Below, one piece after another: positions 49,175-57,026 of a DNA stretch of 64,000 nucleotides (position 1 is the first letter of the stretch; each line of letters opens with the position of its first letter). Source of the stretch: Paenibacillus phyllosphaerae (GTDB lineage Bacteria; Bacillota; Bacilli; Paenibacillales; Paenibacillaceae); the NCBI RefSeq assembly GCF_014192105.1, contig NZ_JACHXK010000005.1, positions 1 to 64,000 of the forward strand, written 5' to 3'. The position numbers and the translations under genes were made by a program. The notes beneath the pieces are model-generated. The model searched no databases and was not told the DNA's origin. It was given only the letters and a program-made list of their open reading frames with translations.

Positions 49175-50026
49175 TTAGACGCGGCCGACCTCGTTCACCG
49201 CTTTGTCCAAGCTCTTATCGTAGAACTGAATGACCTTCTGGTTCGCTTCGTAGGCGCGAGCCGCCGACATCAGATCGACCATCGATTGAGCCGAGTCCAC
49301 GTTCGAGCGCTCCAAGTATCCTTGGCGCACTTCTACGCGTTCGCCAGCTGTCAGCGTCTGTGCCGCTTCGTCGCCCTCAAGCGCGAACTTGCCGTTACCG
49401 ACGCGAACAAGATTGTTCGGATTATCGACGCGGGAGATGAGCAGCTGCCCCGCTTGCTGTCCCGTCACCGGATTCACAAGCCGGAAGTCGGACGTAACCG
49501 TATACTGATCCATTGAGGCGTTCGCAGGCAGCTGAATCGGCGCTCCGTTCTGTCCTAGCACGGTAGAACCGTCGCCGGTCACGAGATAACCCTGATCATT
49601 AACCGAGAATCGGCCGCCGCGCGTATAACGCATCTCGCCGGACGGGTCCTGAACGGTGAAGAAGGCTTGCGGCTGATACGTCACTTCCCCGTCTTCGGAT
49701 ACCGATTTGCCGGAATCGTCGAAGGCGACGCCCGGTACTTCAATATCGGACATAATCGCAAAATCGGACGAGCGGTTCGTCTGCATCAGATCGCCCTGCA
49801 ACTGCATGGCGATGCTTTCTTCCGCCAGAACGCCGGTATTGAGCCGTCCGACCGACGTCTTGTTCTTGCCTTCGTTCAGCGCAATCATCATTTCCGGGAA
49901 GGAACGCGTTACCGCATTCGTCTGCTTGTAACCCGGTGTATTAATATTCGCAATGTTGTTGGTGACTGTATCATGACGGTGCTGTTGCGCGATCATCCCC
50001 GCTGCAGCCGTGTACAAACCTCTTAA
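49175..50026 (-). CDS. flhO: Flagellar rod/hook-basal body protein FlhO
   Basis: 283-aa distal rod protein of the FlgF/FlgG family. N-terminal LRGLYTAAAGMIAQQHRHDT with NNIANINTPGYKQTNAV, and the C-terminal GYLERSNVDSAQSMVDLMSA. I chose the ATG at 50026, 9 nt after GAGGAGG; the in-frame start at 50077 would add a peptide absent from homologues. The clear sigmaD promoter 85 nt upstream shows that flhO-flhP is expressed as a late flagellar operon rather than from mbl. Confidence 0.95.
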   Translation of the reverse strand, partial: LRGLYTAAAGMIAQQHRHDTVTNNIANINTPGYKQTNAVTRSFPEMMIALNEGKNKTSVGRLNTGVLAEESIAMQLQGDLMQTNRSSDFAIMSDIEVPGVAFDDSGKSVSEDGEVTYQPQAFFTVQDPSGEMRYTRGGRFSVNDQGYLVTGDGSTVLGQNGAPIQLPANASMDQYTVTSDFRLVNPVTGQQAGQLLISRVDNPNNLVRVGNGKFALEGDEAAQTLTAGERVEVRQGYLERSNVDSAQSMVDLMSAARAYEANQKVIQFYDKSLDKAVNEVGRV

Positions 50027-50109
50027 CATGTTAACGTTCCTCCTCGTATCGCTTCTCCCGCATACGGAAAGAAGCATAGCTGCTTAAGGATAGGCATTCG
50101 ATACGTTGT

Positions 50110-50136
50110 ATATCGGCATGAGCCGCGCAAAGTTGA
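50110..50136 (-). promoter_or_regulatory. SigmaD-type promoter of flhO-flhP
   Basis: TCAA (50136-50133), a 15-base spacer and a perfect GCCGATAT (50117-50110) on the minus strand. The predicted start is about 75 nt before the flhO ATG. The rest of the 266-nt gap after mbl shows no terminator. Confidence 0.85.
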
Positions 50137-50292
50137 AGAGCAGCTTGTCCAATCCAATGGACTAACTTGCGCCTCGGCACGCTCCCCTAAAGCGTCCTAC
50201 CCGCACAAACACTGAGCTTGTCCGCTTTGCCGGCTCTATAATCCGCCTAAAACTTACCTTCTCTTGATCGCTAATGCCTACCTTAATCCAAG

Positions 50293-51288
50293 CTATATCT
50301 TACGCGGAGAACGATCGAGATAGTCGAGCAGCAGGCCTGTCCCTTTCACGACGCAATGCATCGGATCCTCGGCAATGAGGACGGGCACCTTCAGTTCCTC
50401 CGCAAGGAGTGCATCCAAACCGTCCAACATGGCGCCGCCGCCCGTCAGAATAACGCCGCGGTCGATAATATCCGCCGACAATTCCGGCGGTGTCCGCTCC
50501 AGCACCGACTTGGCTGCCGCCACGATCGACGATACCGGCTCCCACAGCGCTTCGCGCACTTCGTCCGAATGAATCGTTACCGTCAGCGGCAAGCCGGATA
50601 CCATATCCCGTCCGCGAATATCGATCTCGTCCCGGCGTCCGGTATTGTATACCGTCGCAATCTTGATCTTAATATCCTCGCTGGTCCGTTCGCCGATTAG
50701 AAGCTTGTACTTATTCTTGATGTAGCGCATGATCGCGGAATCGAACTTGTCCCCCGCGACTTTAATAGAAGAGGCGGTGACGATATCGCCCATGGAAAGA
50801 ACAGCGATATCCGTCGTGCCGCCGCCGATATCGACGACCATATTGCCGCTAGGCTGATAGATGTCCATGCCTGCGCCAATTGCTGCCGCTTTAGGTTCCT
50901 CTTCTAAGAAGACGTCCTTCGCGCCGCTGCGTTCTGCCGCTTCGCGAATCGCTTTTTGTTCGACTGACGTAATATTCGTAGGCGCGCAGATGAGAATGCG
51001 CGGCCGGCTGTACCAGGAACGCGCACCGATCCGGTCGATGAATGCCTTGAGCATGATCTCCGTAATCTCGAAATCCGCAATAACCCCATCGCGAAGCGGC
51101 CGGATGGCGATGATATTGCCTGGCGTACGGCCTACCATCCGGTGCGCTTCCTCGCCTACGGCGAGCACTCGTTTAGTTTCGCTCTCGATCGCAACGACCG
51201 AAGGCTCATCCAGTACGACGCCCCTCCCCTTCACGTGAATGGACACATTCGCTGTCCCTAAATCAATACCGATATCCTTGCTAAACAT
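50293..51288 (-). CDS. mbl: Actin-like cell-shape protein Mbl
   Basis: 331-aa MreB-family cytoskeletal ATPase that directs lateral wall synthesis. Motifs: phosphate 1 (SKDIGIDLGTANVSIHVKG), phosphate 2 (GNMVVDIGGGTTDIAVLSMG) and the adenosine loop (RGVILTGGGAMLDGLDALLA). I chose the ATG at 51288, 10 nt after GGGGGA; the longer frame upstream reads through a tandem repeat and the leader element and is not part of the protein. Assignment to Mbl rather than MreB rests on its position between spoIIID and flhO, as in B. subtilis. Confidence 0.95.
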   Translation of the reverse strand: MFSKDIGIDLGTANVSIHVKGRGVVLDEPSVVAIESETKRVLAVGEEAHRMVGRTPGNIIAIRPLRDGVIADFEITEIMLKAFIDRIGARSWYSRPRILICAPTNITSVEQKAIREAAERSGAKDVFLEEEPKAAAIGAGMDIYQPSGNMVVDIGGGTTDIAVLSMGDIVTASSIKVAGDKFDSAIMRYIKNKYKLLIGERTSEDIKIKIATVYNTGRRDEIDIRGRDMVSGLPLTVTIHSDEVREALWEPVSSIVAAAKSVLERTPPELSADIIDRGVILTGGGAMLDGLDALLAEELKVPVLIAEDPMHCVVKGTGLLLDYLDRSPRKI

Positions 51289-51321
51289 ACGTCTTAAGTC
51301 CCCCAAAGCGAATAGTAGTCG

Positions 51322-51388
51322 ATCCCTGGAAAGACCGCTGTGGCCATCCCTGGAAAGACCGCTGTGGCCATCCCTGGCAGCGCCAGCA
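51322..51388. repeat. 24-bp tandem repeat in the mbl leader
   Basis: Two identical 24-bp units (51322-51345, 51346-51369; beginning ATCCCTGGAAAGACC) and a partial third (from 51370). They lie between the mbl start and structured element copy 3. Confidence 0.9.
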
Positions 51389-51455
51389 GTCTCCATCCGG
51401 AGAAATATAGGCACGCGTATAGGCATCGCCTTATACTGTTCTATATTTCCAAAAA
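51370..51455 (-). repeat. Structured intergenic element, copy 3 (mbl leader)
   Basis: Unit 1 is a short CTGGC-AGC-GCCAG hairpin (51374-51386). Then TCCGGAG. Unit 2: GAAATATAG (51402-51410) pairs with CTATATTTC (51441-51449), with an inner GTATAGGC/GCCTTATAC stem. The CCGGAGAAAT core is identical to the copies upstream of metK and the S-layer gene; unit 1 is different in sequence. It lies about 80-165 nt before the mbl ATG. Confidence 0.7.
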
Positions 51456-51516
51456 TGCTATCGTACAGTATTCGCTGAAATCAACGAAATTCCTCTATTT
51501 TTGTAGAAAAAATCGC

Positions 51517-51804
51517 TTACGTTTTAGCCGCGGCCACCACTTCACGTTTGCGTCCTGTACTCTTCTTATACTTGATTTTCGTGGCCTCTCCTCCCCTTAA
51601 GTGCCGGATCGATTTGTGATACTCCAGGATATGCTTCACCTGGTCCGCCAAATCGGGATTTATCTCCGGCAAACGCTCGGTTAAATCCTTGTGCACCGTG
51701 CTTTTGGAGACGCCAAATTCCTTAGCGATCGTTCGTACCGTATGCTTCGTCTCGACGATGCAACGGCCGATCTTGATGGTCCGTTCTTTGATGTAATCGT
51801 GCAC
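51517..51804 (-). CDS. spoIIID: Stage III sporulation transcriptional regulator SpoIIID
   Basis: 95-aa DNA-binding protein of the mother cell that switches expression from sigmaE to sigmaK genes. HTH: KHTVRTIAKEFGVSKSTVHK, followed by the conserved DLTERLPEINPDLADQVKHI and a basic C-terminal helix (HLRGGEATKIKYKKSTGRKR). GTG start at 51804 with GGGAGG 7 nt upstream. A sigmaE promoter lies 35-60 nt upstream, matching its known control in B. subtilis. Confidence 0.97.
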   Translation of the reverse strand: MHDYIKERTIKIGRCIVETKHTVRTIAKEFGVSKSTVHKDLTERLPEINPDLADQVKHILEYHKSIRHLRGGEATKIKYKKSTGRKREVVAAAKT

Positions 51805-51837
51805 GCTCCCGCCTCCCTACTCGAGATAGTTTGGTAC

Positions 51838-51865
51838 ATTATATGAGGGGGTCGGGTAGATATTC
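51838..51865 (-). promoter_or_regulatory. SigmaE-type promoter of spoIIID
   Basis: GAATATC (51865-51859), a 13-base spacer and CATATAAT (51845-51838) on the minus strand. The -10 fits the sigmaE form CATANNNT. spoIIID is a known sigmaE-dependent gene. Confidence 0.75.
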
Positions 51866-51941
51866 TTTGTGTCCAAGCATGACAAGCCAAGTTGTGCAAA
51901 TATTTTCAAAAAAGTACGAGTTAAACGGGTAAATAGACGTC

Positions 51942-51966
51942 AAGAGCAGGGATTTTCCCTGCCCTT
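51942..51966 (-). terminator. Hairpin after spoIIQ
   Basis: AAGAGCAGGGA (51942-51952) pairs with TCCCTGCCCTT (51956-51966) with one mismatch. No U-tract follows, so termination would be weak. It lies 22 nt after the spoIIQ stop codon. Confidence 0.5.
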
Positions 51967-51987
51967 GCCGCCTATCGAGCCCATTCA

Positions 51988-52725
51988 CTATTCCGCTTGT
52001 TGGTTAAGCAGCGCCGTCGGGTTGACTGCATTTCCGTTCTGGCGTACTTCGAAGTACAAGTGGTTGCCCAGGTCCTTGCCGATTTCGTTGCGGCCGGCTT
52101 TGGCAATGATCTGCCCTTGCTCTACCGAGTCGCCGACTTGAACCAATACGCCGGTCAAGCTTTGGTACACGGTCGTCAAACCGTCCGCATGCTTGATCTC
52201 AATGATATTGCCGTTCGTCGGATGCTGCATGACGATGCTTACTTTACCGCTGAGCGCTGCGGAGACGTCGAACGATTTGTCGCCTTCTGCCGTCAGGTTG
52301 ATGCCTTGGCTTGTCGTAAACGTATCGTTCACTTGCAAGATTGCGGATTGACGCTCTTCCGCCGTTGCTTTCTCATCATAGAAGTTGGTGGCGACCGTTA
52401 CCTTTTCGGCTGTCGGCCATGCCAGCGTCTCGCTTTCGGATGCCACTACTGCTTCGTCTGTCTCTACAGGCGTCTGTTCAACCTCGGTTCCCGTCTCTGT
52501 ACCTTGCGTGGTCTCGGCTACAGGTGTTGTCGTCGTTGCTGTGTCTTCCGGCGCCCGATAGATCCACATTAAGGTAACGATGATTGCCGCCGCTGCCATG
52601 AATGCTGCCGGCGCTGCCCATTTCTTCGAAAGCAGCTTCTTCCAAGCAGATGTTTTGACGGCACTTGCTCCCAGACCGTTTTTGGGAGTTTCTTGCGATT
52701 GTTTCGGTTTGTTTTGATCATTCAT
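51988..52725 (-). CDS. spoIIQ: SpoIIQ-like M23-fold forespore channel protein
   Basis: 245-aa protein with one membrane helix near the N-terminus (WAAPAAFMAAAAIIVTLMWI) and a LytM/M23-type domain outside. SpoIIQ links the forespore to SpoIIIAH in the mother-cell membrane during engulfment. The catalytic metal motifs are degenerate: the first is SQGINL rather than H-x-G-x-D, and the C-terminal H-x-H is HLYFEV (second His replaced by Tyr). This suggests a structural rather than hydrolytic role, as for B. subtilis SpoIIQ. A sigmaF-type promoter immediately upstream agrees with forespore expression. ATG at 52725 with GAGGTGA. Confidence 0.92.
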   Translation of the reverse strand: MNDQNKPKQSQETPKNGLGASAVKTSAWKKLLSKKWAAPAAFMAAAAIIVTLMWIYRAPEDTATTTTPVAETTQGTETGTEVEQTPVETDEAVVASESETLAWPTAEKVTVATNFYDEKATAEERQSAILQVNDTFTTSQGINLTAEGDKSFDVSAALSGKVSIVMQHPTNGNIIEIKHADGLTTVYQSLTGVLVQVGDSVEQGQIIAKAGRNEIGKDLGNHLYFEVRQNGNAVNPTALLNQQAE

Positions 52726-52745
52726 ATTCGATCACCTCATCAAGC

Positions 52746-52773
52746 ATTGTTGCCAGAACCTAGCAGTTTATAC
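52746..52773 (-). promoter_or_regulatory. SigmaF-type promoter of spoIIQ
   Basis: GTATA (52773-52769), a 14-base spacer and GGCAACAAT (52754-52746) on the minus strand fit the sigmaF pattern (GYWTA, about 15 nt, GGnnAnAnTw). The predicted start is about 15 nt before the spoIIQ ATG. spoIIQ is a known sigmaF gene. Confidence 0.65.
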
Positions 52774-52816
52774 GTGAGGCTTTCGAGTTTTTTAAGATTA
52801 TAAGCTTTGCAATCTT

Positions 52817-54037
52817 CTAGAGTCGATCCGGTAGCTTCATCGCCTGCTCCACAGCCGTGCCGGAGTAGTAGTGGGCGAGAATCTGCTTGGCCGTAGAGCC
52901 CGCTTGCGCCATACCGTTCGCGCCCCATTGGCTCATGCCGACGCCATGCCCGAATCCATACGTGGTGAACACTATATCATCGCCGTCTATCTTCCATTCG
53001 AATTGCGAGGAAGCCAGCTCCAATTTCTCTCGAACCTCTCGGCCGCTGAAAGTTTTGCCGCCGACCGCAATCTCCCCGATCCGCTTTCCCTCCGTCCGGT
53101 TCAGCACGCGCATCGAGGCGACGGCGTTCTTCTTGACGCCAAGCTTGCTCGCGGCTGCGCTCAGCTTCATCGTTACGCTTGCTTTGTAACGCGGCGAGAT
53201 CGCTTTATCCCACGGGCTCGTCACGCTTTGCAAATACGGAATATCCGTCGACCAGTAGTCGCCGGAGTTCTCGGTATAACCGTTGCTGGTGGAGAAGAAC
53301 GCCGCCTGGATCGGTTCGCCGCCGTAAGTGATGATCATGCCTTTGGTCTCCTCAACCGCCCGGGTCAGCTTAGCCAAGTTGGCTTCCTTCACCTCGCCCT
53401 TCCACTGGGTGAGGAGCGTCTTGAGCGGCACGTATACCTGATGCTGCACCGTATCGGTCACATCGGCCGCAACCGTAGGATTGCCGCTCGTATCCTCGCT
53501 CTTCAGCCTACGGTAAATATACGTTCGCGCCGCGATCGCTTGCGCCTTAAGCGCCTCCAGTTCAAAATCGACCGGCATCTCGCCGGCCAGCACGCCTCTA
53601 ACGTAGAATTCGATCGGCAGCGTCTCGATGCGCTTGTCCTCCGTGACGAAGACGCGGACCTGCATCCGTTCATAGTCGCTGTAGGTCCGCGCCGCCGCAG
53701 CTTGTCCGGCCCCAACGCTTTTGCCGCTGCCGCCCGCCGGCGGGTTAGTCGCCTTCTCGCCCGTATTCGCTTGGGCCGCCTTACCCTGCACCGCCTTGCT
53801 CCCCTGCTGCTGTTCAGCAGCTGCCTGACCGCTCGTCTTGCCCGAATTATCATTGTACTCCTGTAGGATCGGGGCGGATTCCACCTGACCGGGAGGCAAG
53901 CCGCCCTGGCCGCCTCCGAGCAGCTGGCTCTTAATTAGTACAATGACCAATATGCCGGAGGCAAAACTCGCCCCCCATTTGCCCAGCTCCCGCCGCCTGT
54001 TCCGGCGCTTCGTCTGCCATCTCATCTGCACCTGCAT
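52817..54037 (-). CDS. spoIID: Stage II sporulation protein D, lytic transglycosylase
   Basis: 406-aa exported murein enzyme that, with SpoIIM and SpoIIP, thins the septal wall during engulfment. An N-terminal membrane helix (GASFASGILVIVLIKSQLLG) precedes an unstructured Ala/Gly/Gln-rich linker, then the SpoIID/LytB domain: VRGVLAGEMPVDFELEALKA (catalytic Glu), AIAARTYIYRRLKSED, AAFFSTSNGYTENSGDYW and GFGHGVGMSQWGANGMAQAG. ATG at 54037 follows AAGGGAG. I could not read a convincing sigmaE promoter upstream. It is followed by spoIIQ. Confidence 0.95.
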   Translation of the reverse strand: MQVQMRWQTKRRNRRRELGKWGASFASGILVIVLIKSQLLGGGQGGLPPGQVESAPILQEYNDNSGKTSGQAAAEQQQGSKAVQGKAAQANTGEKATNPPAGGSGKSVGAGQAAAARTYSDYERMQVRVFVTEDKRIETLPIEFYVRGVLAGEMPVDFELEALKAQAIAARTYIYRRLKSEDTSGNPTVAADVTDTVQHQVYVPLKTLLTQWKGEVKEANLAKLTRAVEETKGMIITYGGEPIQAAFFSTSNGYTENSGDYWSTDIPYLQSVTSPWDKAISPRYKASVTMKLSAAASKLGVKKNAVASMRVLNRTEGKRIGEIAVGGKTFSGREVREKLELASSQFEWKIDGDDIVFTTYGFGHGVGMSQWGANGMAQAGSTAKQILAHYYSGTAVEQAMKLPDRL

Positions 54038-54195
54038 CCTGCTCCCTTCCTTAAGCTGAACCATGCTGCCTCTCGACTGACTTGGCTTACCCTATCTCTG
54101 CTCTTAGTCTATGAGGAGGGCTGATAGGCTAGAACATCCGGAAGGGCACGAAGCGGCGAGAAATGAGCGATCTGTCGGGGAAGCGCCTCCGCAAA

Positions 54196-54225
54196 TTGTC
54201 TGAAAATAGCCAAATATGGTATAGT
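54196..54225 (+). promoter_or_regulatory. Candidate sigmaA promoter of the vanZ-like gene
   Basis: TTGTCT (54196-54201), an 18-base spacer and TATAGT (54220-54225) on the plus strand. It would give a leader of about 175 nt containing several small hairpins and a possible 22-codon reading frame. Confidence 0.5.
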
Positions 54226-54407
54226 AGGTCATTAAGATGCGGTAAAACCGGCCTTAGAGTACGGCGAAGCGGAGTATAGGAGCGCGGCGAATCTGTCAAC
54301 AATTCATAGATAAGGAAGCGCCTAGGCGCATGCTTGCTTCAATGAAGAAGCGTCCTGCCGTTCGCGAACCGTTAAACCGTGCATCGGATCGATATTAGTT
54401 AAAGGTT

Positions 54408-54824
54408 GTGGTTCTCATTTGGCGATATGCTGCCATCGTGCTCTGGTGTGCCGTTCTGTTCGTCGGTACGTGCACGGTAAGCGCAAGCTTGCTCATCCAT
54501 CACTTCACCATTGATTTTCAACTTAGCTCACCGCGGTGGTCCGAACTGTTCAAGCTGGACATCATCCCGCGCAGCGATACGTTCATTATTCAAAAAATCG
54601 GCCATTTCACCGGTTTCTTCATTCTCTCCCTGCTCATGACCCGCAACGGGCGACAGCCGAAGGGGCTGATCTATGCCGTGCTGTATGCGCTGTTGACCGA
54701 AATCCTGCAGCTGTTCTTCAGCCGCGACGGACGGCTGTTCGATGTCGTCATTGATTCGGCCGGCATCTTCCTCGCGTACGGCCTATGCCGGTTACGCCTC
54801 AACCGGCGCCGTATGCGGCCTTAG
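54408..54824 (+). CDS. VanZ family membrane protein
   Basis: 138-aa protein with about four membrane helices (YAAIVLWCAVLFVGTCTVSA; FTGFFILSLLMT; GLIYAVLYALLTEILQLFFS; DVVIDSAGIFLAYGLCRL). The motif H-F-x-x-F-x-x-L and T-E-x-x-Q-x-F-x-x-x-R-x-x-x-x-D-x-x-x-D-x-x-G are the VanZ-like signature. VanZ-like proteins are often linked to resistance to cell-wall-active agents, but function is unknown here. The start is a GTG at 54408 with AAAGG only two nt upstream, so the start is uncertain. It is convergent to murA and divergent from spoIID. Confidence 0.85.
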   Translation: MVLIWRYAAIVLWCAVLFVGTCTVSASLLIHHFTIDFQLSSPRWSELFKLDIIPRSDTFIIQKIGHFTGFFILSLLMTRNGRQPKGLIYAVLYALLTEILQLFFSRDGRLFDVVIDSAGIFLAYGLCRLRLNRRRMRP

Positions 54825-54905
54825 CGGGCATGATCAGATGAAACGGGAATCCGTGGTTCTAGGTATGTTATCTACGCTTAGCATGTACAAAAAACGGCGC
54901 AAAAA

Positions 54906-54943
54906 AAGAGCAAGCGATCTTAAACTTAAGATCGCTTGCTCTT
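54906..54943 (-). terminator. Terminator after murA
   Basis: AAGAGCAAGCGATCTTAA (54906-54923) and its exact complement (54926-54943) form an 18-bp hairpin, followed by a run of T's on the minus strand. It begins 10 nt after the murA stop codon. Convergent vanZ-like transcripts would also meet this hairpin. Confidence 0.95.
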
Positions 54944-54953
54944 GGTCTTTCTA

Positions 54954-56396
54954 TTAGGTTACCGCCCATGTCGGCTGTGGCTTCAGACGAGCGACTTCCT
55001 TCTCACGCTTCGGCTTCTCGATGCTAGGCTCGAGCGATGCTGCGGCGATAACCGCTTCCGGTTGACCTACCGCTGCACTGACAGCAGCTTCTACGCCCGT
55101 TGCCAGGACATGAACCTTGTCGCTGCTAGCCTGCTCAACCGCCTCATGACGCTCGATAATCGCTCCGAGACTCGACAGCTTGCCTGTGATGTCCACGTAA
55201 CCGCGGTCCACATGATGGATGCCGGTTACTTCCGTATCTCCATCGGCAATCAATGCCGCGCAGATCAGCGCAGCGCCTGCGCGAAGGTCTGTTGCACATA
55301 CTTTGGCGCCTACGAGCGGCACGCCGCCGCTAATAATCGCCGTACGGCCTTCTACCTTGATCTGGCCGCTCATCTTGCTGAATTCCTCAACATGCATGAA
55401 GCGGTTCTCGAATACCGTCTCGGTTACGACGCTCGTGCCTTCCGACGCCATAAGCAGCGCCATCATCTGAGACTGCATGTCGGTCGGGAAGCCCGGATAA
55501 GGCAGCGTCTTCACGTCGACGCCTTTGAGCGGCTTGGTTGCGCGTACGCGCAGGCCGGTCTCCGTCTCCGTAATCTCGACGCCCATCTCCTCCATCTTGG
55601 AGATGACCGGCGCCAAGTGATCGGCGATCGCGCCTTCGACATGGACATCGCCGCCGGTAATGGCAGCTGCAATCATGTAAGTACCCGCCTCAACGCGGTC
55701 CGGAATTACCGTATGGTGAACGCCAACCAGCTTATCGACGCCTTCGATCCGAATAACGCCTGTTCCTGCGCCGCGAACGACTGCGCCCATCGCATTCAGA
55801 TAGTTCGCGAGGTCGACGATCTCCGGCTCCTTCGCCGCGTTCTCGATCGTCGTCGTGCCTTGAGCCAGCACGGCAGCCATCATAATGTTCTCGGTTGCGC
55901 CTACACTGGCGACGTCCAGATAAATCTTCGCGCCCTTCAATCTGCCGCTCGTACGAGCTTCAATGAAGCCGTGGCCGAGCATGATCTCCGCGCCCATCGC
56001 TTCGAAGCCCTTCAGATGCTGATCGATCGGACGAGTCCCGATCGCGCATCCGCCTGGGAGCGAAATTCGTGCGCAACCCATACGAGCTAGGAGCGGACCC
56101 ATCACGAGGAAGGAGGCACGCATTTTGCGAACCAAATTGTAAGGGGCTTCATATGACGACAACTGCTGCGCGGAGATGCGCATCGTTTCGTTCTCGTATG
56201 ATAGGCTTGCGCCGAGCGCGCCAAGCACTTGTTGAATGGTGTTCACATCGTCTAGAAAAGGAACGTCAGCGATGACGCTTTCTCCCTCTTGTGCAAGTAA
56301 CGTGGCCGCGAGTATCGGTAATACAGCGTTTTTTGCTCCGCTGACTTTAACGTTGCCGACGAGTCTCTGGCCGCCGCGGACGATTATTTTGCTCAT
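54954..56396 (-). CDS. murA: UDP-N-acetylglucosamine 1-carboxyvinyltransferase
   Basis: 480-aa enzyme of the first committed step of peptidoglycan synthesis, transferring enolpyruvate from PEP to UDP-GlcNAc; target of fosfomycin. N-terminus [20 protein letters not shown]; the fosfomycin-reactive Cys is present in [21 protein letters not shown] chose the ATG at 56396, 10 nt after GGAGGG. The protein is about 55-60 residues longer than usual (420-430 aa): after the standard end ([13 protein letters not shown]) there is an Ala/Val/Glu-rich tail with Pro/Lys-rich end. This tail is likely disordered and its role is unknown. Gene order DUF1146 / murA / spoIID is as in Bacillus (ywzB / murA / spoIID). 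Confidence 0.97.
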   Translation of the reverse strand: MSKIIVRGGQRLVGNVKVSGAKNAVLPILAATLLAQEGESVIADVPFLDDVNTIQQVLGALGASLSYENETMRISAQQLSSYEAPYNLVRKMRASFLVMGPLLARMGCARISLPGGCAIGTRPIDQHLKGFEAMGAEIMLGHGFIEARTSGRLKGAKIYLDVASVGATENIMMAAVLAQGTTTIENAAKEPEIVDLANYLNAMGAVVRGAGTGVIRIEGVDKLVGVHHTVIPDRVEAGTYMIAAAITGGDVHVEGAIADHLAPVISKMEEMGVEITETETGLRVRATKPLKGVDVKTLPYPGFPTDMQSQMMALLMASEGTSVVTETVFENRFMHVEEFSKMSGQIKVEGRTAIISGGVPLVGAKVCATDLRAGAALICAALIADGDTEVTGIHHVDRGYVDITGKLSSLGAIIERHEAVEQASSDKVHVLATGVEAAVSAAVGQPEAVIAAASLEPSIEKPKREKEVARLKPQPTWAVT

Positions 56397-56610
56397 CTTT
56401 AGGTTTCCCTCCGCGCGCAGTTTTTCTTTACCTAATCGTGAAATATATGGCACCGGTCTCCGGCATCACATTCTCCATCTTATCACCGCTCTACACGAGT
56501 CGACAAGCGTAAATTTCTGACTGTCGAATTACGGCAGTTAATAAGATTCGCAAGGTGTTTTCGCTTTCGGTCCGTCATATATTACCCATTGTTAGCATGT
56601 TTCGAGGTTG

Positions 56611-56862
56611 TTATTCGACAAGTCCCTGTAGCAGGTTCGACCATTGCCAATAATCCAGAATAAACCGAGCGAATTGGTGGCCGAGAATGACAGCGACCAT
56701 AATCTGAAGCACCTTCGTGTAAACCGCCCTAGGCCGCTTCATAAAGGCATCCAGCCGGATCTCCTGTACGACGAACCAGGCAATCGTAATGCATACCAGA
56801 TCCACAATGATATACATGAGACCTTGCATGCCGGCGTGTGCGGCGTACTGTTCCCAATCCAT
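56611..56862 (-). CDS. DUF1146 family small membrane protein
   Basis: 83-aa protein with two membrane helices (MYIIVDLVCITIAWFVVQ; VLQIMVAVILGHQFARFIL) separated by a basic loop (KRPRAVYTKVLQ). This is the DUF1146 (YwzB) family, found between the atp/nuo operons and murA in Bacillales. Function unknown. ATG at 56862 with AAAGGCAGC upstream. The 214-nt gap to murA (56397-56610) shows nothing that I recognise. Confidence 0.9.
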   Translation of the reverse strand: MDWEQYAAHAGMQGLMYIIVDLVCITIAWFVVQEIRLDAFMKRPRAVYTKVLQIMVAVILGHQFARFILDYWQWSNLLQGLVE

Positions 56863-57026
56863 ATGCAGCTGCCTTTCTTCATAGCTTCATGCGGCTCTCG
56901 CGCCGCTCATCATTTCATTATAAACAGAACTATGGGCCATGCGCTACAACAAAGGTTTTGTAATATATAGCGATCTGATGAACACTTGCGAGAGCTGTGA
57001 GACAATAGACCTATATTGCGATAACA

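Noticed and set aside
51289-51426. N-terminal extension of mbl
   Set aside because: It encodes the tandem repeat (DGHSGLSR twice) and the leader element; homologues start at MFSKDIG with a good SD.
54106-54113. CATAGACT as a sigmaE -10 for spoIID
   Set aside because: The -10 form fits, but no ATATT-like -35 is found at 12-14 bp.
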